From DASUNP01 sp035249305 (lineage in GTDB: Bacteria; Acidobacteriota; Blastocatellia; UBA7656), in the NCBI GenBank assembly GCA_035249305.1, contig DATFGQ010000006.1, forward strand, positions 9,104 to 73,103: DNA of 64,000 nucleotides, given 5' to 3'. This document shows, piece after piece, positions 51,133 through 59,006 of the stretch. The notes beneath the pieces are model-generated. The model was not told the origin of the DNA and did not search any database. It saw only the letters and a list, made by a program, of their open reading frames with translations. The translations under genes were made by a program, and so were the position numbers. Positions within the stretch are counted from its first letter, which is position 1, and every line of letters begins with the position of its first letter.

Positions 51133-51969
51133 TCACTGCGCGGCGGCCTGCGTGCCTTCCGCGGCCTGCTTCTCTTGCTGCTCCTTGCGCTTCTTCTCGT
51201 ACATGTCGCCGGTCTCTTTGATGCGGGCGTCAAGCACCTTCTTGTTCTCAGGGTTGTTTTCGATCCTGAGCTTCTCGTAGAGCAGCAGCCGCTTGAAGAC
51301 CCATGCGTCGGGCGGGTCCGGGTTGAGCTTTAGCGACTCCTCTATGTGCGTGAGCCCCTTCTCGACAAGCGGCTTCATCTTCGCCGCCACCTCGGGCGGG
51401 ATCGGGCGGTTGTAGGCCGAGTACTGCTGGCTGTTGCCGTAGTAGCTCTCGTCCCAGTAGCTGGCCGCGAGCGCGTGGTGCGTGGCGGCCTTCACCTCGT
51501 CGCTGGTCGAGTTGTCGGCCCGGCGCAACATCGCCGCGCGCTGGTCTTCGACGTAGCGGAGCTGCTTGTCTTTTTCGGCCTTCGCCCCGGCGTTTCTGGC
51601 CAGCGCCTCGTATATCTTGATCTCGAAGCCCAGCGCCTGGTCTATGATCTTTTCCTTGCCTGGGTTGTTGGCGATTATCTCTTCATACTCCTGCAAAGCT
51701 TTCACGCCGAGGTCCTCGACGGCGTTCTGGTCGAACTGCGCTTTGAGCGTGTGCGCGTGAAACAGCTTTGCGTTGACCATCGTGGGGCTGAGGTCGAGCG
51801 CCTCTTTGAACTTCACCTCGGCCGCCTCGTACTTGCCGTCGTTGTACTCCTGCACGCCCTGGTTCAGCGTATCCTTGGCGCGCAACTCGTTGACGACTGT
51901 GCAGCCCCCCGCCGTCACCGCGAAGGCCAGCAGGCAGGCCAGGAGTGTAAATTTGTATATTGCTTTCAA
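51133..51969 (-). CDS. TPR lipoprotein of the TonB operon
   Basis: 278 residues with a TTG start after AAGGAG and a lipobox VTAGGC (about Cys23). The mature part has TPR units: TLNQGVQEYNDGKYEAAEVKFKE, LSPTMVNAKLFHAHTL, then a middle block listing EYEEIIANNPGKEKI and a last unit GLTHIEESLKLNPDPPDAW. It ends in a Lys/Glu/Gln-rich tail. It starts 21 nt after exbD2 and ends the operon, so it is likely an envelope accessory of the Ton motor. Not a known Ton component by sequence. Confidence 0.8.
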   Translation of the reverse strand: MKAIYKFTLLACLLAFAVTAGGCTVVNELRAKDTLNQGVQEYNDGKYEAAEVKFKEALDLSPTMVNAKLFHAHTLKAQFDQNAVEDLGVKALQEYEEIIANNPGKEKIIDQALGFEIKIYEALARNAGAKAEKDKQLRYVEDQRAAMLRRADNSTSDEVKAATHHALAASYWDESYYGNSQQYSAYNRPIPPEVAAKMKPLVEKGLTHIEESLKLNPDPPDAWVFKRLLLYEKLRIENNPENKKVLDARIKETGDMYEKKRKEQQEKQAAEGTQAAAQ

Positions 51970-51990
51970 GGTATTCTCCTTCTAGCGAAA

Positions 51991-52458
51991 CTATTCCAGG
52001 TAGTCGACCTGTAGCCCGATCGGGTGCGCGCCCGCACCCTTGACCTCGTCTATGACCAGGACAATGTCGCCGTATGCCTTATCTTTCGGCGCCTTGATGA
52101 AGACCGTGGTGTCGCTCACGCCCTCGCGCTCGCGGTTCTCGAAGACGGCCTTCAGCTCGCGCCGCAGGTCGACGAGCGCTATGGGCTTCGTGTTGAGCTT
52201 GACCATCTGCGCCATGCCGACGTTCTCGCGGTCTACCTCGATTACCAGCAGGCCGACTTTCGGTATGACGTTGGTCTGCGTCTCGTCGGGCTTGGACGGG
52301 ATCTGCGACTCGAACCTCGCCTCGCGCCTCGGCTGGATCACCATGAAGATGATCAACAGCACGAGCAGCACGTCAATCAGCGGCGTGACGTTGATGTTAG
52401 GCGGCGCGAGGCCAACCTTCTTGCTACCAAAAATCTCGTCAGCTTCTCCGTGTGCCAT
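51991..52458 (-). CDS. exbD: ExbD/TolR-family protein 2
   Basis: 155 residues. Cytoplasmic N-terminus, one membrane helix (about 24-43, PPNINVTPLIDVLLVLLIIF) with the proton-binding Asp of the family (PLID), then a periplasmic domain ending VIDEVKGAGAHPIGLQVDYLE. It is the second ExbD-like protein of the operon, 116 nt after the first. Two ExbDs per ExbB are common in Acidobacteria and may form mixed dimers within the pentameric ExbB. Confidence 0.93.
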   Translation of the reverse strand: MAHGEADEIFGSKKVGLAPPNINVTPLIDVLLVLLIIFMVIQPRREARFESQIPSKPDETQTNVIPKVGLLVIEVDRENVGMAQMVKLNTKPIALVDLRRELKAVFENREREGVSDTTVFIKAPKDKAYGDIVLVIDEVKGAGAHPIGLQVDYLE

Positions 52459-52532
52459 CTTTATTCACCCGGCTGCCGACCCTGCTGTTAACCGTGACCG
52501 GCAGCCACCCTCCTAAGATTAATGACAGTCCC

Positions 52533-52588
52533 GTGCGGGCGTTGCGCGCAGCGCCCGCGCTCGCGCCGGAGAGCCTACTGCTCTCCGG
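52533..52588 (-). other. Two stem-loops between exbD1 and exbD2
   Basis: GCGGGCG...CGCCCGC (about 52535-52557) and CCGGAGAGC/GCTCTCCGG (52566-52574 and 52580-52588). The second overlaps the exbD1 stop region. They lie inside an operon and lack T tracts, so they may tune the ratio of upstream to downstream message. Confidence 0.5.
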
Positions 52589-53027
52589 GTTCAGTCTTCT
52601 CTTTTTCGGTGACAAGCCCTATGCGCTCCCACGGCGGGTCCGAATTGCGCAGTATGTCTATCACCTCTACGACGGTGCCGTACTTGGCCAGCTTCCCGGC
52701 CTTGATGTAGACGATCTGCTCGTCGGGCCTCTTGTCTTTAAGTATGGCCGTGACGCGCGTGGCTATGTCTTCTTTGGCGTTGATCTTGTCGCGCCCGATG
52801 TAGAACTCGTTGTCGTTCGGTATGGCGACGACGGCCGAGTTCTCTTTGACGATGTTCTCGTCAAGCTCGGGGTTCTTCGATTTCGGCACGGCGACGCTGA
52901 CGCCGCTCTGCAACAGCGGCGCGACCACCATGAAGATGATCAGCAGAACCAGCATCACGTCGACCATCGGTGTGACGTTTATATCGGCGACGTAACCGCT
53001 CTTATCGCCGCCCGCTGCCATTCCCAT
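52575..53027 (-). CDS. exbD: ExbD/TolR-family protein 1
   Basis: 150 residues, start after AGGAGG. One membrane helix (about 16-36, NVTPMVDVMLVLLIIFMVV) with the key Asp in PMVD, and a periplasmic domain (DEQIVYIKAGKLAKYGTVVEVIDIL). It starts 11 nt after exbB. Partner of the ExbB proton channel that energises TonB. Confidence 0.94.
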   Translation of the reverse strand: MGMAAGGDKSGYVADINVTPMVDVMLVLLIIFMVVAPLLQSGVSVAVPKSKNPELDENIVKENSAVVAIPNDNEFYIGRDKINAKEDIATRVTAILKDKRPDEQIVYIKAGKLAKYGTVVEVIDILRNSDPPWERIGLVTEKEKTEPGEQ

Positions 53028-53038
53028 AACTAAACCTC

Positions 53039-53809
53039 CTATGCACTCCCGCGACGCTTGAGGAAGTAATCGATCAGCTCGCTTGAGGAGTTGTCCATCT
53101 CGATCGTGAACGCCTCGACCTTGCTCTGGAAGATGTTGAAGGCCCAGACCGCGGGGATGGCGACGAGCAACCCGAAGGCCGTCTCGATCAGCGCCTCGGA
53201 GATGCCGCCCGCAACGGCCGCGATGCCCGTACCTTCGGCCTTCTCCATGCCCTGGAAGGCGTTGATGATGCCGACGACCGTGCCGAGCAGGCCGACGAAC
53301 GGGGCGGTCGAGCCGATCGTCGCCAGGCCCGAAAGCCCGCGCTTAAGCTCGGCCGTCTTGAGCGCCGTGGCGCGCTGTAGGGCGCGGCGCGCGGCGTCCA
53401 TAGTCGACCCAGGTATGTCAGACCCCGCTTGGTGCGCCTGGAACTCCTGAAGGCCCGCGTTTACGACCATCGCCAGGTGAGATTTCTTGTGACGGTCCGA
53501 GATCGCTATGGCCTCGTCTATGCGGTTGTCCCTGAGCGCCATGGCGACTTTCGGCGCAAACAGCCGCGACTGGTTCTTCGCCGCGTTGAAGGTCAGCCAC
53601 CGCTCGACCATGACGGCGATCGAGTACATGCTCATTATGGCGAGCACGATCGCGATGACCCACGCGGGCCATTCCATCTTGCGTAACATCTCAAGGATCG
53701 AGAACCCGCCATGCTCGGCGGGTTTCGCTTCCGTTGTCTGCTCAGCCGCCTGGAGCAGGAAGAATGCGAGCTTGTTGCCCGCCAGCCACAGATTCGTTAG
53801 AAGTAGCAT
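53039..53809 (-). CDS. exbB: ExbB/TolQ-family proton channel
   Basis: 256 residues, GGAGGG ahead of the start. Hydrophobic segments at about 6-22 and 50-70 (WPAWVIAIVLAIMSMYSIAV), a cytoplasmic loop, then the paired helices typical of MotA/TolQ/ExbB (GLATIGSTAPFVGLLGTVVGIINAF and GISEALIETAFGLLVAIPAVWAF), with the conserved T/P/G and E residues. The extra N-terminal hydrophobic segment, about 40 residues longer than E. coli TolQ, resembles long ExbB forms. Second gene of the tonB operon. Confidence 0.94.
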   Translation of the reverse strand: MLLLTNLWLAGNKLAFFLLQAAEQTTEAKPAEHGGFSILEMLRKMEWPAWVIAIVLAIMSMYSIAVMVERWLTFNAAKNQSRLFAPKVAMALRDNRIDEAIAISDRHKKSHLAMVVNAGLQEFQAHQAGSDIPGSTMDAARRALQRATALKTAELKRGLSGLATIGSTAPFVGLLGTVVGIINAFQGMEKAEGTGIAAVAGGISEALIETAFGLLVAIPAVWAFNIFQSKVEAFTIEMDNSSSELIDYFLKRRGSA

Positions 53810-53854
53810 GTGTAGAATCCCTCCAAGGTCAAATTAGATACTTTTCAGTGCGGG

Positions 53855-53882
53855 CCGGGAGGCACACGGACCTCCCGGCCTA
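53855..53882 (-). other. Stem-loop between tonB and exbB
   Basis: Perfect 10-bp stem GGCCGGGAGG/CCTCCCGGCC with an 8-base loop in the 96-nt gap. There is no T run, so partial attenuation or mRNA processing is more likely than full termination. Confidence 0.5.
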
Positions 53883-53905
53883 TTTCGAGAAAGCGCGATT
53901 AAAAG

Positions 53906-54994
53906 TTATGGCGTGAAGTTGAACGTGATCGTGCCTATGACTTTCACCGGCACGCCGCTCAGTTGAGTGGGCGTAAATTTCCAGCCGCGCGCTGCGGCCA
54001 CGGCCGCGTCTTTCAACAGCGGGTGGCCCGACACGGCGCGTGCGGACATGACGTTGCCCGCTTCGTCTACGGTCACTTCGACGACGACCGACCCGCTCAC
54101 GCGCGCAGCCCTTGCGAGCGGCGGGTAGGTGGGCGTCACCCTCCGCGTGGCCGAGCCTTGAAGCACGCCGCCCGACTTGCGCACGATCTTCGGCGGCTCG
54201 GGCTTTGGCTTTTCTTCCGCCGGAGGAGGCGGAGGAGGCGGAGGAGGCGGAGCGTCCGAGGTCGGGTTGCTGCCGCCGATTATCCCGCCGGGTATGCCGC
54301 CCGGAGCGCCGCCGCCCGATGCGCCGCCCTGTGCGACGGGGCCTGTGAACTCGACGCGCTCCATAGGCTTGGGCGGCGAAGGCTTCTCGATCGTCTTGGG
54401 CGGCTCTTTCGCCGCGATGTACGCCTCTTGCTTGGCGGGCTGATTCTTAGGCTGCGGCTTGGGGGCCGACGCGGGAGCGGCGGCCGGCGGCGGCGTCGCA
54501 AGCTCTATGGCCGTCTCGCCCGTCTTCGACAACTGCGCGTCGATGATGACGACGCCGGGTATGAAGATGATCAGAAACGCGATCGTCGCCCATATGCCCA
54601 TCGTGTCGAAAAAGTATATGGCCCGGTCGTCGCCGCCCGTCTTGTCGGACGAGACGACGAGCGACTGCCCCATAATGGATCGCTCGACCAGGTGCTCCGT
54701 CTGCACGGGCGGCTTGGCGAGGATCGCGTGGACGAACGGCAGGACGGCCAGGAATATGCCTATCACAAGGGCGACCGCCGACAGCCCGCCGAACCCTTTC
54801 CCGTACGCCCACCAGATGGCGAAGAAGATCTGCGCGTAAAAGACCGCGAAGGCCCCGTACATCCACCATAAAGAGAAGCTGCGCCCCTTCTTCTTCGCGA
54901 TCAGCGCGGGGATCAGCCCGAGCGGCAGAGCTATAAGCGCATGTAGCCCGAGGGCCAGCAGCAGGTCGACCACTAACTTAAGTTGATCGGACAT
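53906..54994 (-). CDS. TonB-family energy transducer with a multi-span N-terminus
   Basis: 362 residues, start preceded by GGAGGAAATAAG. Four hydrophobic segments (about 6-30, 41-62, 70-92 and 130-152) replace the single helix of standard TonB. Next is a Pro/Ala/Lys-rich region with a run of ten prolines (about 250), then a TonB C-terminal domain (about 280-362: ATRRVTPTYPPLARAARVSG, VVVEVTVDEAGNVMSARAVSG, AAARGWKFTPTQLSG). First gene of the operon with exbB, exbD, exbD and a TPR lipoprotein. The extra spans could dock the transducer on ExbB differently. Confidence 0.88.
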   Translation of the reverse strand: MSDQLKLVVDLLLALGLHALIALPLGLIPALIAKKKGRSFSLWWMYGAFAVFYAQIFFAIWWAYGKGFGGLSAVALVIGIFLAVLPFVHAILAKPPVQTEHLVERSIMGQSLVVSSDKTGGDDRAIYFFDTMGIWATIAFLIIFIPGVVIIDAQLSKTGETAIELATPPPAAAPASAPKPQPKNQPAKQEAYIAAKEPPKTIEKPSPPKPMERVEFTGPVAQGGASGGGAPGGIPGGIIGGSNPTSDAPPPPPPPPPPAEEKPKPEPPKIVRKSGGVLQGSATRRVTPTYPPLARAARVSGSVVVEVTVDEAGNVMSARAVSGHPLLKDAAVAAARGWKFTPTQLSGVPVKVIGTITFNFTP

Positions 54995-55191
54995 CTTATT
55001 TCCTCCGATTAATCTCGATGGCTTGGCGAGCTAGTATCTGTCTCAGCGCGGACGAGGCCCTCTCTTAAAGGGCGGACCTGTGGCGGTTCCATAAGCGCGG
55101 TATTGCTTATCAGAGCAAGTTGAAACAACATGGCGCGACTCACGGACCTCAGGATTGTTTTCTGCGCGAAAGTCTGATTGAAAACCGGCTG

Positions 55192-55221
55192 AGTCTACTA
55201 CTGGCTTTCCCATCAAGTCAA
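55192..55221 (-). promoter_or_regulatory. Candidate promoter of the TonB operon
   Basis: TTGACT (55216-55221), 18-nt spacer and TAGACT (55192-55197) on the minus strand, about 200 nt ahead of the tonB start. The rest of the 331-nt gap between secF and tonB holds no gene or other recognisable site, apart from the palindrome at 55295-55325. Confidence 0.35.
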
Positions 55222-55294
55222 GGAGTTTTTAGGCTCCCGACACTTTAGACACCGCGCCCGCGCGCTTTGTTCCCACACCCCATCGGCCGGGCTA

Positions 55295-55325
55295 TTTCAA
55301 ATATCAAATTTGAAATCTCAAATCG
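55295..55325. repeat. ATTTCAAATTTGAAAT palindrome at the secF 3' end
   Basis: ATTTCAAATATCAAATTTGAAATCTCAAAT directly abuts the secF stop codon (55326). Same family as 20823-20851. Confidence 0.65.
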
Positions 55326-56792
55326 CTACACTTCCGCAAGCGTCCTCTTCGTAGCGCGAGTCCTGGCCTCGACGGGCGTACCCCGGCTCCCCTTGCGCGC
55401 GGTGATGTAGTGCCACCACAGCATGATCGGGCTGGCGACGGCTACGGTCGAGAAGGTGCCGACGATGATGCCCACCGTCAGCGCGAGCGAAAAGCCCCTG
55501 AGCACCTCCCCGCCGAATATCAGTATCGCCACGACCGAAAGGAACGTGAGCCCGTTGGTGATGACCGTGCGCGAAAGGGTCTGGTTGATCGAGTCGTTCG
55601 TGATCTGCACGAGGCTGTCCCTGCGCCGCAGCCGCAAGTTCTCTCGTATTCGGTCAAAGATGACTATCGTGTCGTTCATAGAGAAGCCGACCAGCGTCAA
55701 CAAGGCCGCTATCACGGTCAGGCTTATCTCCTCCTGGATGAGGCTGAATATCCCAAGCGTCACCAGCACGTCATGGAACACGGCGGCCACGGCCGCCACG
55801 CCGTAAATCCACTCGAAGCGGAAGGCGACGTAGATCAGCATTCCCGCCAGCGCCGCGAGCGTCGCGTAGATGGCGCGCGACCGCAGGTCTTCGCTCACCT
55901 GCGGCCCCACGACGTCGGCCGAGATGACGGCGAAACTGCCCGTGGTGAAATACTCCTTCATCTTTTCGAGCAGGTCGGCCGACACCTCCTGCGCCTGGAT
56001 CTCGTCCAGGCTGTTGATGACGCCGTCGCGGGCCGTGCGCGCGCGGGCTATGGCCTCAGACGCGCGGGTGTAGGTGTCGGGCGAGTTCGTCGGGTTGATG
56101 CGGTAAAGCGCGTCTTCGATCTCTTTGGTGCCGACGAGGTTCAGGTCGATCTTGCCCGCGTAGAGCCTCTCTAAGAGCACGGCCTTCACCTTGCCCTGGT
56201 CGAAGCCCTCCATGTTCGGCGCGGTCAAATTAACGCTTTGAATCGCGTTGATGTCGCGAATGAACCCCTTCTGCTGTTGATCGCGGAAAGCGACTACCTG
56301 ATCGCCCGCGAGCCTGTATGGGTGCGGCCCGGCGAAGGTCTGGTCGTTGATCCCGAGCGGGTCGACCTGGCGGAGCTCTATCTCGATGCCTTCGGCGTTG
56401 ATCGTGTTGACGTTGGTCTTGCCCGCGGAGATGTCGCCTTCGGGGTTGAGCCCCTGCAGGGAGCGGACCAGGCGGCGCTTGTCTTGGAAGTCGTTGCCCG
56501 ATTGCGGCGCGCGGATCTGAAACTCGTTCGTAGGCCCGAGGACCGTCTGAATCGTCACCTTGCTGGTGTCGATCTCAGGGTCGGTATCGAGCGCCGAGCG
56601 GATCTGCTCGGGCGTGACGGCCTGCTTGAACCTGACCGTCATCAGAGTGCCGCCCGTGAAGTCCACGCTCAGGTTGAACCCGCGCAGTTGGACCGAGAGC
56701 GCGCCCAGCAACAGCAGCGCTATCGAGACGGGAATGAAGATTCTCTTAGTTTTGATCCAGTTGATCTGAGGATTGCGAAATATCTCTATCAT
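55326..56792 (-). CDS. secF: Protein translocase subunit SecF with enlarged periplasmic domain
   Basis: 488 residues; usual SecF proteins have about 300-320. TM1 (about 18-36) is followed by FNLSVDFTGGTLMTVRF, the normal SecF start. The periplasmic part then runs to about residue 300, some 150 residues longer than usual, including LVGTKEIEDALYRINPTNSPD and ARARTARDGVINSLDEIQA. TM2-6 (about 308-465) carry the standard motifs AALLTLVGFSMNDTIVIFDRIREN and TVITNGLTFLSVVAILIFGG. It works with SecD and YajC to drive late steps of export using the proton gradient. Same operon as secD, separated by a palindromic repeat. Confidence 0.95.
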   Translation of the reverse strand: MIEIFRNPQINWIKTKRIFIPVSIALLLLGALSVQLRGFNLSVDFTGGTLMTVRFKQAVTPEQIRSALDTDPEIDTSKVTIQTVLGPTNEFQIRAPQSGNDFQDKRRLVRSLQGLNPEGDISAGKTNVNTINAEGIEIELRQVDPLGINDQTFAGPHPYRLAGDQVVAFRDQQQKGFIRDINAIQSVNLTAPNMEGFDQGKVKAVLLERLYAGKIDLNLVGTKEIEDALYRINPTNSPDTYTRASEAIARARTARDGVINSLDEIQAQEVSADLLEKMKEYFTTGSFAVISADVVGPQVSEDLRSRAIYATLAALAGMLIYVAFRFEWIYGVAAVAAVFHDVLVTLGIFSLIQEEISLTVIAALLTLVGFSMNDTIVIFDRIRENLRLRRRDSLVQITNDSINQTLSRTVITNGLTFLSVVAILIFGGEVLRGFSLALTVGIIVGTFSTVAVASPIMLWWHYITARKGSRGTPVEARTRATKRTLAEV

Positions 56793-56797
56793 AAAAC

Positions 56798-56870
56798 TCC
56801 AGTAGCCAGTAGTCAGTAGTCAGTAGCCAGTAGCCAGCATAAACTACTGGCTACTGGCTACTGACTACTT
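56798..56870. repeat. CCAGTAGCCAGTAG palindrome inside the secD-secF operon
   Basis: Left arm (TCCAGTAGCCAGTAGTCAGTAGTCAGTAG...) and right arm (CTACTGGCTACTGGCTACTGACTACT) form a long hairpin with a short AT loop. It fills the secD-secF gap, ending 1 nt before the secD stop codon (56872). It lies within a cotranscribed pair and has no T run, so it must be transcribed through. Confidence 0.75.
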
Positions 56871-56871
56871 C

Positions 56872-58542
56872 TTATATGCTCAACGACTCAACCCTCGCCG
56901 TGCGGTTCAGGTGCCACATGAAGATCGTGCGCGACACGAAGACCGATGTGAAGACGTTGACTACCAGTCCTGCGACCAGCGTGACGGCGAACCCTTTGAT
57001 CGGGCCGGTCCCGAAGACGAACAGAAAGACGGCCGAGACTATCGTCGTCACGTGCGTGTCGATGATGGTTAGAAAGGCCTTGTTGAAGCCCACGGCCACC
57101 GCCGACGAGACGACCTTGCCGTTGCGCAACTCCTCGCGTATGCGCTCGAAGATCAACACGTTCGAGTCGACGGCCATGCCTATGGTCAGGATCACGCCCG
57201 CTATGCCCGGCAGCGTGAGCGTCGCGTTGAATATGACGATGACCGCGAGCAGCAGTATCAGGTTCAGTATCAGCGCGAGCACGGCGTTGACGCCCGACAG
57301 CCTGTAGTACCAGAGCATGAATAAGACGACCGCGACGAGCCCGGCTATCGAGGCGGCCACGCCCTGGCGTATCGAGTCCGCGCCGAGCGAAGGGCCTACG
57401 GTCCGCTCTTCGATGTAGCTGACCTTCGCCGGCAGCGCGCCCGACCGGAGTATGAGCGCCAGGTCTTCGGCCGACTGCTGTGTGAAGCTGCCCGTGATCT
57501 GTCCGCGGTCGGTGATCTGACTGTTGATGACCGGAGCCGAGCGGACTTCGTTGTTCAAGACTATGGCGAGGTAATCGCCTACGTGTTTGCCCGTGGCCTC
57601 GCCGAAGCGCGCCGAGCCGCCGGGCGTGAGCTGGAAATCTATCACATAGCTTCCGCCGAACTGGCCGCGACTCGCCTGCGCGTTGCGCATGTCCATGCCT
57701 GTGACGACGGGGTTCTTCTCGACTACGATCCAGCCCTCTTGAGGCGTCGCGCCGCCTTCACCGCGCGGGCGGTAGAGCACGACCTCGTACTTGTCCGGCC
57801 CGCCTTCCAGCCCGCGCATCGCCGCCTCGGCCTCCTCTTTGGTGGCGTAGGGGAGCGACGTGCCTTTGGCGACGAGCTTCAGCTCCAGGTTCGAGTCGGC
57901 GTTGAGCGTGTTCTTGACGCGCTCGGGGTCGTCGACGCCCGGCATCTGTATCAGTATCTGGTAGCGGCCCTCGCCGCCGTGGCGCTGGACGGTCGGCTCT
58001 TTGACGCCGAACTCGTCTACGCGCTTTTCGATGATCTCTTTGGCGAGGTTGGTCGCGCGCTCACGCTCGCGGTTCTGAACGTCCTCGGCGAACTTGAAGA
58101 CGACCGAGTTGCCCCGCTCGGTCCCGTCCCAGCCAGTCCCTTCGGGGGTCTGCATGTTGAAATCGCGCTCAAGCTCGTCGATGATGTCGGCGGCCCGGCT
58201 CCTGTCGGGCAGCGTGATGGTTATCTCGTCTACGCCCGTGGCCTCGATCTTCTCGTACGGCCAGTTCTTCTCCTTGAGCTTCGCCTCGGCGGCCTGGACG
58301 TTCTTGGTCGTGATGCCTTTTATAACGTCGTTGGTCTGCACCTGCATGACGAGGTGGCTGCCGCCGCGCAGGTCAAGGCCGAGGTTGATGTTGTTAGCCA
58401 GGTTCTGTTTGACCTGAGTCCAGCTCGTAAAATCTTTACCGTTGGGCCAGCGCTCCTTGGGCGACGGCATCAGGACCAGGTAGAGCCCGACGAGCGTGAC
58501 CAATATGATTATGATCGTGCGATTCCGAATATCTTTACGCAT
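56872..58542 (-). CDS. secD: Protein translocase subunit SecD
   Basis: 556 residues. TM1 at about 10-26, the P1 periplasmic region (about 50-380) with LGLDLRGGSHLVMQV, base-domain LELKLVAKGTSLPYATKE and head-domain GEATGKHVGDYLAIVLNNEV, then SAEDLALILRSGALPAKV leading to TM2-6 (about 385-540: ILTIGMAVDSNVLIFERIREEL). Complete and of normal length. First membrane gene after yajC in the operon yajC-secD-secF. A separate soluble copy of its periplasmic region is encoded at 60280-61098. Confidence 0.97.
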   Translation of the reverse strand: MRKDIRNRTIIIILVTLVGLYLVLMPSPKERWPNGKDFTSWTQVKQNLANNINLGLDLRGGSHLVMQVQTNDVIKGITTKNVQAAEAKLKEKNWPYEKIEATGVDEITITLPDRSRAADIIDELERDFNMQTPEGTGWDGTERGNSVVFKFAEDVQNRERERATNLAKEIIEKRVDEFGVKEPTVQRHGGEGRYQILIQMPGVDDPERVKNTLNADSNLELKLVAKGTSLPYATKEEAEAAMRGLEGGPDKYEVVLYRPRGEGGATPQEGWIVVEKNPVVTGMDMRNAQASRGQFGGSYVIDFQLTPGGSARFGEATGKHVGDYLAIVLNNEVRSAPVINSQITDRGQITGSFTQQSAEDLALILRSGALPAKVSYIEERTVGPSLGADSIRQGVAASIAGLVAVVLFMLWYYRLSGVNAVLALILNLILLLAVIVIFNATLTLPGIAGVILTIGMAVDSNVLIFERIREELRNGKVVSSAVAVGFNKAFLTIIDTHVTTIVSAVFLFVFGTGPIKGFAVTLVAGLVVNVFTSVFVSRTIFMWHLNRTARVESLSI

Positions 58543-58553
58543 AAAAACACCTG

Positions 58554-58928
58554 TTATTGCTTGGCCGTCTCGGCCTCTTTAAGTTCGGCCGACTGCGGCC
58601 CTGCTATGGCGCTGCGCAGCACCTCGACCGAGACCTTGTCGGCTATCCTCAGCGTCACTGTGTTGTCGCGCACGGCGACTATCGTCCCGTAGATTCCGCC
58701 CGTCGTGACCACCTTGTCGCCCGTCTTGAGCGCGTTGAGCAGCTCTTCGCGCTCCTGCTGCAACTGCCGCTGCTTCTTCTGCTGCGGGCGTATGACGAGG
58801 AGGTAGAATATGCCGAAGATCAGGATGAAGGGCAGGAGAGTGGTGATAAAGCTGCCCGCGCCGGGCTGCTGCTGCGGCTGCCCCTCCTGAAGAAATAACA
58901 GAAAGCCAAGGGCTGTTGTCATGTCCAT
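58554..58928 (-). CDS. yajC: Preprotein translocase accessory subunit YajC
   Basis: 124 residues with one membrane helix (about 30-48, PFILIFGIFYLLVIRPQQKK, the family hallmark) and a small C-terminal domain (LKTGDKVVTTGGIYGTIVAV, VTLRIADKVSVEVLRSAI). The N-terminus has an extra Gln/Pro-rich 25 residues. Twelve bases upstream of secD; part of the SecDF complex. Confidence 0.96.
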   Translation of the reverse strand: MDMTTALGFLLFLQEGQPQQQPGAGSFITTLLPFILIFGIFYLLVIRPQQKKQRQLQQEREELLNALKTGDKVVTTGGIYGTIVAVRDNTVTLRIADKVSVEVLRSAIAGPQSAELKEAETAKQ

Positions 58929-59006
58929 TTTGGTTTTTTCTCGCCGGCACTTTCGTAGCGGGAGATTCCGCCCGCGGGGGCTGCGGATTGAATCCTGTTT
59001 GAGGTC

